Source: Alteribacter populi (GTDB lineage Bacteria > Bacillota > Bacilli > Bacillales > Salisediminibacteriaceae). Taken from it: a DNA stretch of 64,000 bases. Under the pieces are notes generated by a model. It searched no databases and had not been told where the DNA came from. It worked only from the letters and a program-made list of their open reading frames with translations. The position numbers were made by a program, and so were the translations under genes. This document shows, piece after piece, positions 55,623 to 64,000 of this stretch; position 1 is the stretch's first letter; the number at the start of each line of letters is the position of its first letter. The stretch is taken from assembly GCF_002352765.1 (NCBI RefSeq), contig NZ_KZ293963.1, forward strand, positions 2,006,368 through 2,070,367, given 5' to 3'.

Positions 55623-57089
55623 TTATTTTTTTGCCATTAAAGATACTGTTTCGGCGACTGTCCGCACCATAGCCCCGGTTCCCCCACGGGGCCCTAGTAT
55701 ATTCGAGCGCTCTTGCCATCCTGTTCCGGCGATATCTAGATGAACCCAGGGTGTATCTCCGGCAAACTCCCCGATAAAGAGACCTGCTGTAATCGCTCCT
55801 GCCTGTCTTCCGGGAGAGTTATTCAAGTCAGCCACATCTGATTGCCTTACTTTCTCTCGGTAAGCTTCATCATTTGGAAAAGTCCAAACCCTTTCTCCAG
55901 CCTGTTCAGCCGCTTCATTCACAGTGGCAATAAAGGATTCGTCATTTGTGACAGCTCCCGTTACAACATCGCCCAGTGCAACAACAGCTGCCCCAGTTAA
56001 CGTTGCCACATCAATAAGTGCCCTTGCCCCCTCCCTTTTGGCGTAAGTAATGGCATCCGCGAGAATGAGGCGCCCTTCTGCATCTGTATTTAATACTTCA
56101 ATCGTTTTCCCACTGAGGGATTGAATAACATCTCCTGGTTTTAATGCCTTTCCATTTACTAAATTTTCTGTAGAAGGAATGACCGCCATTACATTAATCC
56201 TTGGACGTTCATGAAGAACAATGCGCATGGCACCTAGAGTTGCAGCTGCTCCTCCCATATCCATTTTCATTGTTTTCATGCCTTCTCTTGTTTTTAATGA
56301 ATAACCGCCCGAATCGTAGGTTAATCCTTTTCCGACTAGAGCTACGTCCCATCCGTCGGCACCCGGGTTTCCATAATATTTTATCGTAATAAAACGAGGT
56401 GGTTCTTCAGACCCCCTCGCTACAGCTAAAAGAGCTCCCATACCGAGCGAATTAATTTTTTCTTCACTAAAGACATCGACTCCAACATTTAGTTCTTCAC
56501 CAAGCTTGATCGCCTCATCTGCCAAAATGGAAGGTGTCATTAAATTTGCAGGAGTATTGACTAACCTTCTCGCTTCATTCGTAGCTTTTCCTTTTTCATA
56601 CCCCTTATCAAACGCCGCTTCTTTCTCAGCCTGTTTTTTTTCAGTAAACAATTGTAAAGAGAAGTTTTTAGACCGTGGTACCGCATCTGTCTTATACGTT
56701 TTCACATTATAGGAAGCTAAGGTCATTCCAGTTGCAAAAGAGGTTATGTACTTATTTTCCTCATGTTCATAAAAAATAGAATCCCAGTACAAAAATGCTT
56801 TTTCGACACCTTCTTTTACTAAAAATCGTTGAAGTTTCGCTCCAAGACGTTCCGTTTTTTTGATCGTCCATTTTTCTTTTTTTCCTAAACCTAAAATTAC
56901 CAATTCTTGTGTATCATCAAAACTGAAAAAGTGTATTTTTCCTTCATAACCCCATAAAGGGTGCTTATTTACAATTTTATTTAACAGCTGATTTTCATTA
57001 TTCTCCTCGCCATGAAAAATACCAACAATTCGTATTCCATCTACTCCCTCTTTCCAATTTTCAGTAGCCCATTGATAGTTAACGTTCAC
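55623..57089 (-). CDS. pepA: Leucyl aminopeptidase (M17)
   Basis: 488 residues, cytosolic zinc/manganese aminopeptidase. The M17 signature NTDAEGRLILADA and the metal-site segment GKGLTYDSGGYSLK are intact, with RPGRQAG-like NNSPGRQAGAITA near the C-terminus. The GTG start has GGAGAG upstream. Equivalent to yuiE of B. subtilis; divergent from yuiD. Confidence 0.95.
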   Translation of the reverse strand: MNVNYQWATENWKEGVDGIRIVGIFHGEENNENQLLNKIVNKHPLWGYEGKIHFFSFDDTQELVILGLGKKEKWTIKKTERLGAKLQRFLVKEGVEKAFLYWDSIFYEHEENKYITSFATGMTLASYNVKTYKTDAVPRSKNFSLQLFTEKKQAEKEAAFDKGYEKGKATNEARRLVNTPANLMTPSILADEAIKLGEELNVGVDVFSEEKINSLGMGALLAVARGSEEPPRFITIKYYGNPGADGWDVALVGKGLTYDSGGYSLKTREGMKTMKMDMGGAAATLGAMRIVLHERPRINVMAVIPSTENLVNGKALKPGDVIQSLSGKTIEVLNTDAEGRLILADAITYAKREGARALIDVATLTGAAVVALGDVVTGAVTNDESFIATVNEAAEQAGERVWTFPNDEAYREKVRQSDVADLNNSPGRQAGAITAGLFIGEFAGDTPWVHLDIAGTGWQERSNILGPRGGTGAMVRTVAETVSLMAKK

Positions 57090-57319
57090 CTTTTCTCTCT
57101 CCTTTCTCCTACTTCAAAAATTAAGTGTAATCCAGCCTCTACTCCTTTCTCGATATATATTCAGATTCCTCTATAAAGTCAAGATCAAAAAAGTTCACTT
57201 CACGAAATCCCCTGGTTGTATGATATAATTATCGGTAAAATTATGAACACGGTATTTATGGGAACAGATAAAGGGTATAGATCACAATACAAATCTCTTT
57301 TTAGAAAGGAATCATTATA

Positions 57320-57799
57320 GTGACTGATTTACTCACAAATTTCCCCCTCTGGGCTGCATTAAGCGCTATATTTTTAGCACAATTTATCAAAGTTCCTTTA
57401 CAATATATCGCTTCTCGGAAGTTCGACTGGACTCTCCTTACAAGTACAGGTGGCATGCCTAGCTCGCATTCAGGCGCCGTAACGGCTTTAGCTACTGCGA
57501 TTGCTTTGGAAGAGGGATTAGGTTCTCCTTACTTTGCGATTACCGCCATTTTTGGCATTATCGTGATGTTTGATGCCACTGGCGTTCGCTGGCATGCAGG
57601 TGAACAAGCGACAGTCGTTAACCAACTCGTTACAGATTTTAATAAGCTCGTCGAAGAAATGAGAACCTGGCCTACTAAAGAAGAGCAGGAAAAACGAAAA
57701 GAACTAAAAGAACTTTTAGGTCACCAACCGATCGAAGTGTTTTTCGGCGGGTTATTAGGCATTATTTTGACATTTATTCTACACGCCCTCTTTTTTTAA
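57320..57799 (+). CDS. yuiD: YuiD, divergent PAP2 family membrane protein
   Basis: 159 residues. The motif GGMPSSHSGAVTALATAIAL and FDATGVRWHAGEQA are diagnostic for the divergent acid-phosphatase/vanadium-peroxidase-related (DUF212) family. Three or four helices. The start is GTG after AAAGGAA. The function is unknown. Divergent from pepA as in B. subtilis. Confidence 0.92.
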   Translation: MTDLLTNFPLWAALSAIFLAQFIKVPLQYIASRKFDWTLLTSTGGMPSSHSGAVTALATAIALEEGLGSPYFAITAIFGIIVMFDATGVRWHAGEQATVVNQLVTDFNKLVEEMRTWPTKEEQEKRKELKELLGHQPIEVFFGGLLGIILTFILHALFF

Positions 57800-57859
57800 T
57801 AACCATTAACGTTTATGCAAAAAGGGTGAAAAAAAGAGCGGAGAAACACAATGCAAAGA

Positions 57860-57890
57860 AGCAGTTAGGATCCCATCACCTAACTGCTTT
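57860..57890 (+). terminator. yuiD terminator
   Basis: GCAGTTAGG pairs with CCTAACTGC around ATCCCATCA, then TTTATAT. Confidence 0.75.
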
Positions 57891-57939
57891 ATATATATTT
57901 ACTCGATCTTTTAAAGCGCTTAACATCTACGAATAACAG

Positions 57940-58623
57940 TTACCTTCTAAATACTTGGACAGCTTCATCTTCATTTAAGTCGATGAGTTCTTGGTCGGTT
58001 AGTTCTCCTTCACCCTTCTCTATTAAATAAACATCAATGGTTTGCTTACCCCACTGATTATAAACGTCATCTACTGTCTCATAATACAAATCAATCTTAT
58101 TTCCCTTAATCGCAGAGCCAGTATCAGCAACCACCCCATATCCATATCCTGGAATGAATAAAATGGATCCAATCGGAAAAACAGATGGGTCTGCTGCAAT
58201 CGTCGAATACAAATCCCGTTTTACTTTCACTCCGGAAAACGTTATTCCATATTGGGGATGATTTTCCTTCTTACCTGTTGATTCAACTCCCGCAGTATAA
58301 CCTGTTGCCACTACACTATGTGCAGGATACTTGCTCCAATCATGAGATTCCTCCAGAGTAACTGGATTTGATCCAATACTTTCATGAGCGGTCCATGTTT
58401 TTTCGGATAAAGCAATGGGGAGGTTTCTACTTGTCAAGGTCGTTTGACGCTCTCCGGCTTCACTCATCATAATCGAGTGATTCCAAAAAAGGTCTTGCTT
58501 GGAAAACCAATGAACTATCTCCTCTTCCTGAACATCCGTTAAGTGAAAGAAGGTAGCGAACAACGCCCCTGTAAATAAACTGAATAACAATAGATTTTTC
58601 CCTGCTTTTTTAGCAGTGATCAT
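57940..58623 (-). CDS. yuiC: YuiC, 3D-domain cell-wall protein
   Basis: 227 residues from the ATG with GAGGAGAG upstream. An N-terminal membrane anchor is followed by a linker and a C-terminal 3D domain (about 110-200): ATGYTAGVESTGK, then the Asp motifs VVADTGSAIKGNKIDLYYET, the fold of MltA/Rpf-like lytic transglycosylases. B. subtilis YuiC is a stationary-phase survival muralytic protein. Confidence 0.9.
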   Translation of the reverse strand: MITAKKAGKNLLLFSLFTGALFATFFHLTDVQEEEIVHWFSKQDLFWNHSIMMSEAGERQTTLTSRNLPIALSEKTWTAHESIGSNPVTLEESHDWSKYPAHSVVATGYTAGVESTGKKENHPQYGITFSGVKVKRDLYSTIAADPSVFPIGSILFIPGYGYGVVADTGSAIKGNKIDLYYETVDDVYNQWGKQTIDVYLIEKGEGELTDQELIDLNEDEAVQVFRR

Positions 58624-58724
58624 CTTTTTCACTCTCCTCATTCTGACATCATGTCCAATACAGAGAGCAATTATTCAGATTTGATTGGTATCCTAAGGTA
58701 ATGTTTCAGCCAGTTTGAATTGGC

Positions 58725-58760
58725 AAAAAAAGAACCGCCCTCAAATTGAGAGCGGAACCC
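58725..58760 (-). terminator. Terminator of the AbgT-family gene
   Basis: CCGCTCTCAA pairs with TTGAGGGCGG on the minus strand, followed by TTCTTTTTTT. Confidence 0.8.
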
Positions 58761-58764
58761 TTGC

Positions 58765-60300
58765 TTACGGATACATAACAGGTGCGTTCGGTCCGAGTGG
58801 AAGACCTGTCATAATCCAAACGATAAACATAATCACCCACATAATCGTAAACGCAATGGAATATGGAAGCATTGTAGCCACCAACGTACCAATTCCAATC
58901 TTGCGGTCGTACTTTTGCGCAAATGCAATCACAATAGCAAAGTACGGCATCAGTGGTGAGATAACATTGGTTGTTGAATCTGCAATACGATAAGCTAGTT
59001 GCGTAGCTTCTGGTGAAATCCCCATCATCATCATCATTGGAACAAACACAGGAGCCATAAGAGCCCACTTTGCAGAAGCACTTCCAATAAAGAGGTTGAT
59101 GATGCCCGCAACGATGATAAAGGCAATTAATAGAAGAATTCCTCCATCTTGTAAACCAAGCCCCTCAAGAAAAGCTGCACCTTGAACTGACATAACAAGA
59201 CCTAAGTTTGTTTCAGCAAAGTAAGCTACGAACTGACCAGCTACGAATGCAAGAACGATATACATGCCCATTGCAGACATCGTATCAGACATCTGGTTTG
59301 CCACGTCTTTGTCAGATTTAATTTCCTTTGTTACACGCCCGTAAACATAACCTGGGACAAAGAACATAATTAAAATAATAGGTACAAGAGAATTAAAGAA
59401 TGGCGACTGAATAATTTCACCTTCAGGACCACGCATCGGTCCCCACTCAGGAACAATGAGTAATGCAAGCGCAGCTAGAGTTACCACAAACGTAAACCCT
59501 GCTGCAAGTAAGCCTTTGCGTTCAATTGAAGTTAATTTTTCAGCTGTTTCACCTATACCGCCTTCATATTTCCCAAGTCGTGGTTCAATGATTTTTTCCG
59601 TTACTAACGTACCAATAATCGTAAGGAAGAAAACACTGGCAATCATGAAGTAATAGTTCATAGCAATGTTCATGCCTTCAGCGTAGTTCGCATCTAACAG
59701 CGCAGCAGCTGCAATTGTTAAATCGCCTAAAAGCGGATCTAGCGAAGTAGGAAGTAAGTTTGCACTGAAACCTGCTGATACACCGGCAAAAGCTGCGGCT
59801 AGTCCAGCTAAAGGGTGACGACCTAGGCCTGCAAAAAGAACAGCACCTAGAGGTGTGAGTACAACATACCCAGCATCTGCTGCCATACTTGACATAATTC
59901 CACCAAATACTAGAGATGCTGTAATCAATTGTTTAGGGACACTCATTACTAATGCTCTAAGCGCGGCTGTTATCAAGCCAGAGCGTTCAGCTATGCCGAT
60001 ACCAAGCATGGTTACAAGAACAGTACCTAATGGAGCAAAGCCTACAAAGTTCGAAACTGCGCTTTCGAACATATACTGAATTCCTTCAGCATTCATTAAA
60101 CTTTGAACTTCAATAAGTCCTTCTTCTTCTGGATCAGGATGCGGAACAGCCGTACCTAACGCGGAAAAAATTCCAGATGCAATAATAACTAAAAGTGCAA
60201 ATATAGCAAATAGTGTGACAGGGTGTGGTAATTTATTTCCTGTTCTTTCTATCCCATCCAAAGACCGCATAAGAAGTCCATTTTTATTATTATTTCCCAT
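58765..60300 (-). CDS. AbgT-family transporter
   Basis: 511 residues with about nine helices and two hairpins. MSSMAADAGYVVLTPLGAVL and SADAGY-type loop, GFSANLLPTSLDPLL, and the C-terminal RIADSTTNVISPLMPYFAIV are characteristic of AbgT. E. coli AbgT imports p-aminobenzoyl-glutamate; some relatives export sulfonamides. Which applies here is not known. The gene sits inside the yuiC-yuiB order, so it is an insertion compared with B. subtilis. Confidence 0.9.
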   Translation of the reverse strand: MGNNNKNGLLMRSLDGIERTGNKLPHPVTLFAIFALLVIIASGIFSALGTAVPHPDPEEEGLIEVQSLMNAEGIQYMFESAVSNFVGFAPLGTVLVTMLGIGIAERSGLITAALRALVMSVPKQLITASLVFGGIMSSMAADAGYVVLTPLGAVLFAGLGRHPLAGLAAAFAGVSAGFSANLLPTSLDPLLGDLTIAAAALLDANYAEGMNIAMNYYFMIASVFFLTIIGTLVTEKIIEPRLGKYEGGIGETAEKLTSIERKGLLAAGFTFVVTLAALALLIVPEWGPMRGPEGEIIQSPFFNSLVPIILIMFFVPGYVYGRVTKEIKSDKDVANQMSDTMSAMGMYIVLAFVAGQFVAYFAETNLGLVMSVQGAAFLEGLGLQDGGILLLIAFIIVAGIINLFIGSASAKWALMAPVFVPMMMMMGISPEATQLAYRIADSTTNVISPLMPYFAIVIAFAQKYDRKIGIGTLVATMLPYSIAFTIMWVIMFIVWIMTGLPLGPNAPVMYP

Positions 60301-60712
60301 TGCAATCTCCCTTCCATCTATAGTTTCAATTCAAGGATAATCATTCTGTGATTATACGCATATTGACGTGGGCAATAAAGAGTTTTAGTAATATCCAAAC
60401 TAAATGGAACATTTAAAATTTTCGCAACTATACGCTGGACTTCAAGTATCACAAGCAAAATGCACGAAGGGAACATGGATTTTTTACACATTTACAACAA
60501 TGAACCCAACTAGTGGAGACTCACTAAAGTCACAAAATTAACCCCGCAAAAACAAAAAGGCTCTCAAAAGGTTGATATTCATCCTTTTGAGACACCCTCG
60601 AAGTTATTTGCACTATTTTATATATAAAACGTTTTTCTTCAGGACGGGCACGCGCAATACGAGTGTCATTGCCTGTTTATTTCAAGCCTATGATTCACAT
60701 GTAAGTCGGCTC
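60301..60712. other. Intergenic region with yuiB terminator
   Basis: 60551-60595 is a terminator: CTCAAAAGG pairs with CCTTTTGAG, with T-run on the minus strand. The remainder shows no gene. Confidence 0.7.
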
Positions 60713-61033
60713 CTAAAACATTTGGTATCCTCGGTTTCGCAACATGCGGTTCGTAATCCCGGACAAAATGGCCCCAATCATACCTGAAGATAAAACAATG
60801 ATATCGGCTGCCTTTAGATTGGCCAATTGTTGTCCCAATTCAGGAAATGCCACACCTGGTGCCGTAAAGTAAGTAAAAAAACCTACATTATCGATTATAA
60901 AAATAACGACAATTGGATATATGACAGCCATAACCCAAGTAGACCGAAGTAGCATATTTAATATAAAACCAATTCCAAAAAACAGAACTAAAAATAGAAC
61001 GATGGAAATAATAAGCTGCGGAATGCTTAACAC
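60713..61033 (-). CDS. yuiB: YuiB-family membrane protein
   Basis: 106 residues from the GTG with GGGGGAG seven bases upstream. Three helices and a conserved FFTYFTAPGVAFPELGQQLA loop. The function is unknown. It lies between yuiC (with an extra gene inserted) and yuiA as in B. subtilis. Confidence 0.85.
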   Translation of the reverse strand: MLSIPQLIISIVLFLVLFFGIGFILNMLLRSTWVMAVIYPIVVIFIIDNVGFFTYFTAPGVAFPELGQQLANLKAADIIVLSSGMIGAILSGITNRMLRNRGYQMF

Positions 61034-61221
61034 TGATAGTCTCCCCCTTACCAATAAACCTCTATATCAAGCTATAGTTTACTGCGTTTATCACCTCGCC
61101 GTCAAATACGAGACTACAATGAGAATATTAAGAAAATGAAAGTGCCTTGACGTCGAGCGACTAGCACTTTTTTCTAATTTAAATTAATTGTAATATCAAG
61201 TAAATACAGTAACAATATACA

Positions 61222-61250
61222 TAAAGAAAGCTCTACCCAAAGGGCAGAGC
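61222..61250 (-). terminator. yuiA terminator
   Basis: Minus strand GCTCTGCCC pairs with GGGTAGAGC around TTT, then TTTCTTT. Confidence 0.7.
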
Positions 61251-61297
61251 ACAATTTTCATATAAAACCAAAATGTTTATCTGTCTTCTCAGGAGGG

Positions 61298-61435
61298 TCA
61301 TTCCTTCCGATTATGCCTTCCGGTACCGTGGCAGTGATCACAAGTTTCTGATCCACCGAGCAATAATTGAAAATACCCTTTCCCTGTACAATACACGCAT
61401 TCACCTGGGTTCAATCTTCTTTTTGGAAATGCCAT
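61298..61435 (-). CDS. yuiA: YuiA, small DnaJ-type zinc-finger protein
   Basis: 45 residues. Two CxxCxGxG knuckles, CVYCTGKG and CDHCHGTG, are the DnaJ zinc-finger motif in minimal form. The ATG at 61435 has a perfect AAAGGAGG seven bases upstream. B. subtilis yuiA occupies the same place. Too short for most gene callers. The function is unknown. Confidence 0.85.
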   Translation of the reverse strand: MAFPKRRLNPGECVYCTGKGYFQLLLGGSETCDHCHGTGRHNRKE

Positions 61436-61600
61436 GGTAACTCCTCCTTTGATGTTTTACTCCAATATTTCTGAAGTTTCTGATAATATAACAAGTTTTC
61501 CTCTAATTAGTAAAGCATTAAATGAGCTGAAATCCCTTTATGTAAGCGTATACAACGCGCTTTTCCTTCCTCATTCTCTTCTTTTCAAAACTAAACAAAA

Positions 61601-61632
61601 AGTTCGGGGGACAGTCCCCCGAACTTTCTTTG
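61601..61632 (-). terminator. yumB terminator made of the GGGGACAGTCCCC repeat
   Basis: AAAGTTCGGGGGAC pairs with GTCCCCCGAACTTT; on the minus strand a T-rich run follows. It is a member of the dispersed palindrome family also present at 30537-30590. Confidence 0.8.
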
Positions 61633-61640
61633 TAAATATA

Positions 61641-62849
61641 TTAAAATAGGTTTAGTTTTCCTTTTTTGAGAACAAGCGGCATTCCACCGAGCATAAATAG
61701 GTAGCGGTTGTCGATTAATTTTTTCATAGTGGATGCGGATGACCCATACACTTTTCTTGAACCAACAAGTCCGATAGCTTCTTTTCCGCCGAGTGAGGCA
61801 ACTGTTCCTTTAATTTCTGGTTTGAATTCTTCCATTTCACCTTTTCCAGTGATGAGGTATTTTAAATTGTTAGCACAAGTATAGGCTTGCTGGATCGCAA
61901 TTTGTGCTGTTGGTGGAAATGGACGATTAATCTCTTCGTTGATGATAAGCGCACAATCTCCGATGATGAAAGTATCCTCGTGGTTTGGTGCACGAAGGTC
62001 TTTCTCTACCTTCACACGGCCACGCATCGCTTCATATCCTGAGTTTTCAACAATCGCGTTTCCTCGAACTCCTGTCGTCCAAACAACGGTATGAGATTTA
62101 ACCTCTTCACCATCATCTAGTAACACACCGTTTTCGGTCACTTCTTTAATCGGTGTGTTGATTTTGAATTCAACACCACGGCTTTCTAGAAGGTTCATGG
62201 CGTACTCGACTAACTCTTCATCGAAACCAGGAAGCGCTGTTGGTGCTGCTTCAACAGAAACAATACGTACTTTTTCGCGATCAATGTCGTATTCTTCACA
62301 TAGTTCAGGTACACGCTCAGAAAGCTCACCGACAAATTCAATGCCTGTGAATCCTGCACCGGCAACAACGAATGTAAGATACTCTTCATGTTTTTCATCT
62401 TCATTGTTGTAGCTTGCGAATTTATATTCAATGTGTTCTCTGATTAGTCGAACAGAGTTTACACTGCGAATCGCAAACGCATGCTCTTCAACACCAGGAA
62501 TTCCGAATGTTTCAGGTTCAGAACCTAATCCAATCACTAAGTAATCATAATCAAGCTCTCCATCTTCAAGGATCACTTTCTTTTCTTCACGTTTCACTTC
62601 TTTGACCGCATCTTTAACAAAGTTCACTTTGTTCGTATCAATGACGTTTTTAATGCGCATACGCGTTTTGTCGTGGTGTAATGTACCAGCTGCCGGTTCA
62701 TGTAACCACGTCGTTTGATAATGATAATTATGTTTGTTGACTAATGTGATTTCCGCTTCCTGATGCATACCGGCTTTCGTTAAACGTGAAGCAGTCATGA
62801 TCCCAGCGTAACCTGCACCTAAAATGACAATTCTTGGTTTCTTCTCCAC
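61641..62849 (-). CDS. yumB: Type II NADH dehydrogenase-like flavoprotein
   Basis: 402 residues from the GTG with GGAG eight bases upstream. The first Rossmann motif binds FAD (VILGAGYAGIMTA), the second binds NADH (VVAGAGFTGIEFVGEL), and FIIGDCA closes the FAD site. The C-terminal part (KLIDNRYLFMLGGMPLVL) is the membrane-binding helix pair. It oxidises NADH to reduce menaquinone without pumping. A Rex-like box lies upstream. Confidence 0.93.
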   Translation of the reverse strand: MEKKPRIVILGAGYAGIMTASRLTKAGMHQEAEITLVNKHNYHYQTTWLHEPAAGTLHHDKTRMRIKNVIDTNKVNFVKDAVKEVKREEKKVILEDGELDYDYLVIGLGSEPETFGIPGVEEHAFAIRSVNSVRLIREHIEYKFASYNNEDEKHEEYLTFVVAGAGFTGIEFVGELSERVPELCEEYDIDREKVRIVSVEAAPTALPGFDEELVEYAMNLLESRGVEFKINTPIKEVTENGVLLDDGEEVKSHTVVWTTGVRGNAIVENSGYEAMRGRVKVEKDLRAPNHEDTFIIGDCALIINEEINRPFPPTAQIAIQQAYTCANNLKYLITGKGEMEEFKPEIKGTVASLGGKEAIGLVGSRKVYGSSASTMKKLIDNRYLFMLGGMPLVLKKGKLNLF

Positions 62850-63377
62850 AGTTCTCACTCCATTTTTCTTACTTACTCTCCATTTTTCCCGTCCTCTTCT
62901 AAAACAAGCGTGTGAAAATTACCCAATAGGAAGAGGATATTCAACCAAAACCATCGCCCAACAATCTTGACTTTAATTCTTTTGGTTTCTATTATTAAAA
63001 ACAGAGGGTAAAAAGTTTGTGATGTTTTTCACGATATAAATTACAAAAAGACAAAGATTGATAAGTGCTGAAGTATAATTGTATTTTTTGATACCAATCT
63101 ATAAACTCCACTTACAATCATATTCATTTACCTTTTAGATTTCAACCGTTTTATGACTTTTTTTTGAACATTTTCCTCTTATAATTATATTTACATTGAA
63201 TATATTAATGGTGTTCCCACTATTGTCATATTTTTAACGTTATTACACAATAAAAGTCATTTCATTTATAATTTTCTGATTAGTTAGTAGAGTCACATGC
63301 TTTTTCTTTCCATCTATTCATTATATGTTTATACTAAAAGGTAGAAGCCATGTAAATTATCTTTGGAGGTGTAGGTT
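62850..63377. other. Divergent control region of yumB and yumC
   Basis: About 530 bases, AT-rich, no gene. It contains a Rex-like box at 63017-63034 and the GGAGGTG binding site of yumC (63364-63370). Confidence 0.6.
63017..63034. promoter_or_regulatory. Rex/FNR-like operator upstream of yumB
   Basis: TTGTGATGTTTTTCACGA matches the Rex consensus TTGTGAAnnnnTTCACAA in all but two fixed positions. It lies about 170 bases upstream of the NADH dehydrogenase start. Rex senses NADH/NAD+ and controls ndh in B. subtilis. An FNR-type site (TGTGA-N6-TCACA) is the alternative. Confidence 0.55.
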
Positions 63378-64000
63378 TTGTCAAAAGAAAGAGATATTTA
63401 TGACATTACAATCATAGGGGGAGGACCTGTTGGTATTTTCACAGCTTTCTACGGTGGAATGAGACAGGCAAAGGTTAAAATAATCGAAGCTATGCCGCAA
63501 TTAGGCGGACAGCTTTCGGCTTTGTATCCAGAAAAATTCATTTACGATATCGCAGGATTCCCGAAAGTACGGGCACAAGAGCTAGTAGACAGCCTTGTTG
63601 AACAGGCAAATCAATTTGAACAGACAGTCGTTCTCGAACAAGCAGTAGAGAACGTAGAAAAAGGCGAAGATGAAATTTTTACACTTACAACAGATAAAGA
63701 GGTACATTACTCTAAAACAGTTGTCATCACAGCCGGTGTAGGTGCTTTTAAGCCCCGCAAATTACAAATTGAAGGTGCAGAGCAATACGAAGGAAAAAAC
63801 TTGCATTACTTCGTAAATGATTTGAATAAATTCGCAGGAGACCGCGTCCTCTTAGCAGGCGGAGGAGATTCTGCTGTTGACTGGACACTCATGCTTGAAG
63901 ATATCGCTGAAGATATTACGATTGTTCACCGCCGTAATAAGTTCCGAGCACATGAACATAGTGTTAATCAATTAATGGATTCGGACAAAATTAACGTTCG
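63378..64000 (+). CDS. yumC: Ferredoxin-NADP reductase type 2 (partial, 3' end outside window)
   Basis: About 207 residues are visible, starting at TTG with GGAGGTG upstream and reading MSKERDIYDITIIGGGPVGI. The FAD motif is IIGGGPVGIFTAF, the NADPH motif is LAGGGDSAVDW, and VHRRNKFRAHEHS follows, matching YumC-type thioredoxin-reductase-like FNR. It reduces ferredoxin or flavodoxin with NADPH. The frame runs open to the window edge. Confidence 0.93.
   Translation, partial: MSKERDIYDITIIGGGPVGIFTAFYGGMRQAKVKIIEAMPQLGGQLSALYPEKFIYDIAGFPKVRAQELVDSLVEQANQFEQTVVLEQAVENVEKGEDEIFTLTTDKEVHYSKTVVITAGVGAFKPRKLQIEGAEQYEGKNLHYFVNDLNKFAGDRVLLAGGGDSAVDWTLMLEDIAEDITIVHRRNKFRAHEHSVNQLMDSDKINV

Overview
The window comes from a low-GC Gram-positive chromosome of the family Bacillaceae. 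The evidence is a gene order from 14.3 to 64 kb that follows two stretches known from Bacillus subtilis: yugO-yugN-pgi-yugJ-yuzA-yugI-alaT-alaR, and bioY(yuiG)-yuiF-pepA(yuiE)-yuiD-yuiC-yuiB-yuiA-yumB-yumC. AGGAGG ribosome binding sites, Bacillus-type 16S-23S-5S-tRNA organisation and a BirA operator agree with this. Several sodium-type or organic-acid transporters (NSS, TRAP, AbgT, NhaC/YuiF-type) and acidic exported proteins suggest a salt-adapted or alkaliphilic relative. That lifestyle is inference.

Region 1 (1 to about 13.93 kb) is the right end of an integrated temperate phage or phage-like element. It has a visibly higher GC content and many TTG/GTG starts. Its tyrosine integrase lies next to the 3' end of a tRNA-Ala(GGC) gene, the probable attachment site. 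Reading leftwards on the minus strand it carries: integrase, a winged-helix replication-type protein, a string of short translationally coupled genes, a PAPS-reductase-like gene broken by one in-frame TGA, a DnaC-like helicase loader, an AT-rich cargo patch (zinc ribbon, methyltransferase, YopX), a DnaB-like helicase, a candidate origin with three DnaA-box-like sites, and a TOPRIM primase. It ends in a regulatory module: an Xre-type repressor, a divergent AimR-family receptor, and directly downstream a secreted 90-residue precursor with four copies of GRRDP[IV][DE]P. The four copies keep the peptide but differ in codons. This multi-copy arbitrium-like signalling cassette is the most striking feature of the window. 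The left end and the structural genes lie outside.

Region 2 (14 to 38.7 kb) is host metabolism: a K+ channel, glucose-6-phosphate isomerase, an iron alcohol dehydrogenase, an NSS transporter, the alaR-alaT pair, an isochorismatase-like hydrolase, a complete fixABCX electron-transfer operon, a yxlEFG-like ABC exporter, a protein with three NlpC/P60 domains of which only one looks active, a lipoprotein, a GH3 NagZ-type enzyme, a GapN-type dehydrogenase and a DUF4198 protein.

Region 3 (38.9 to 46.6 kb, minus strand) is an rRNA operon with tandem promoters, followed by 17 tRNA genes.

Region 4 (47.5 to 64 kb) holds bioY with its operator, a YuiF-type transporter, a dctQMP TRAP operon, pepA, yuiD, yuiC, an AbgT-family transporter, yuiB, yuiA, the type II NADH dehydrogenase yumB with a Rex-like box upstream, and the 5' part of yumC. 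Intergenic regions in the host part carry several families of dispersed palindromic repeats and two MITE-like units.
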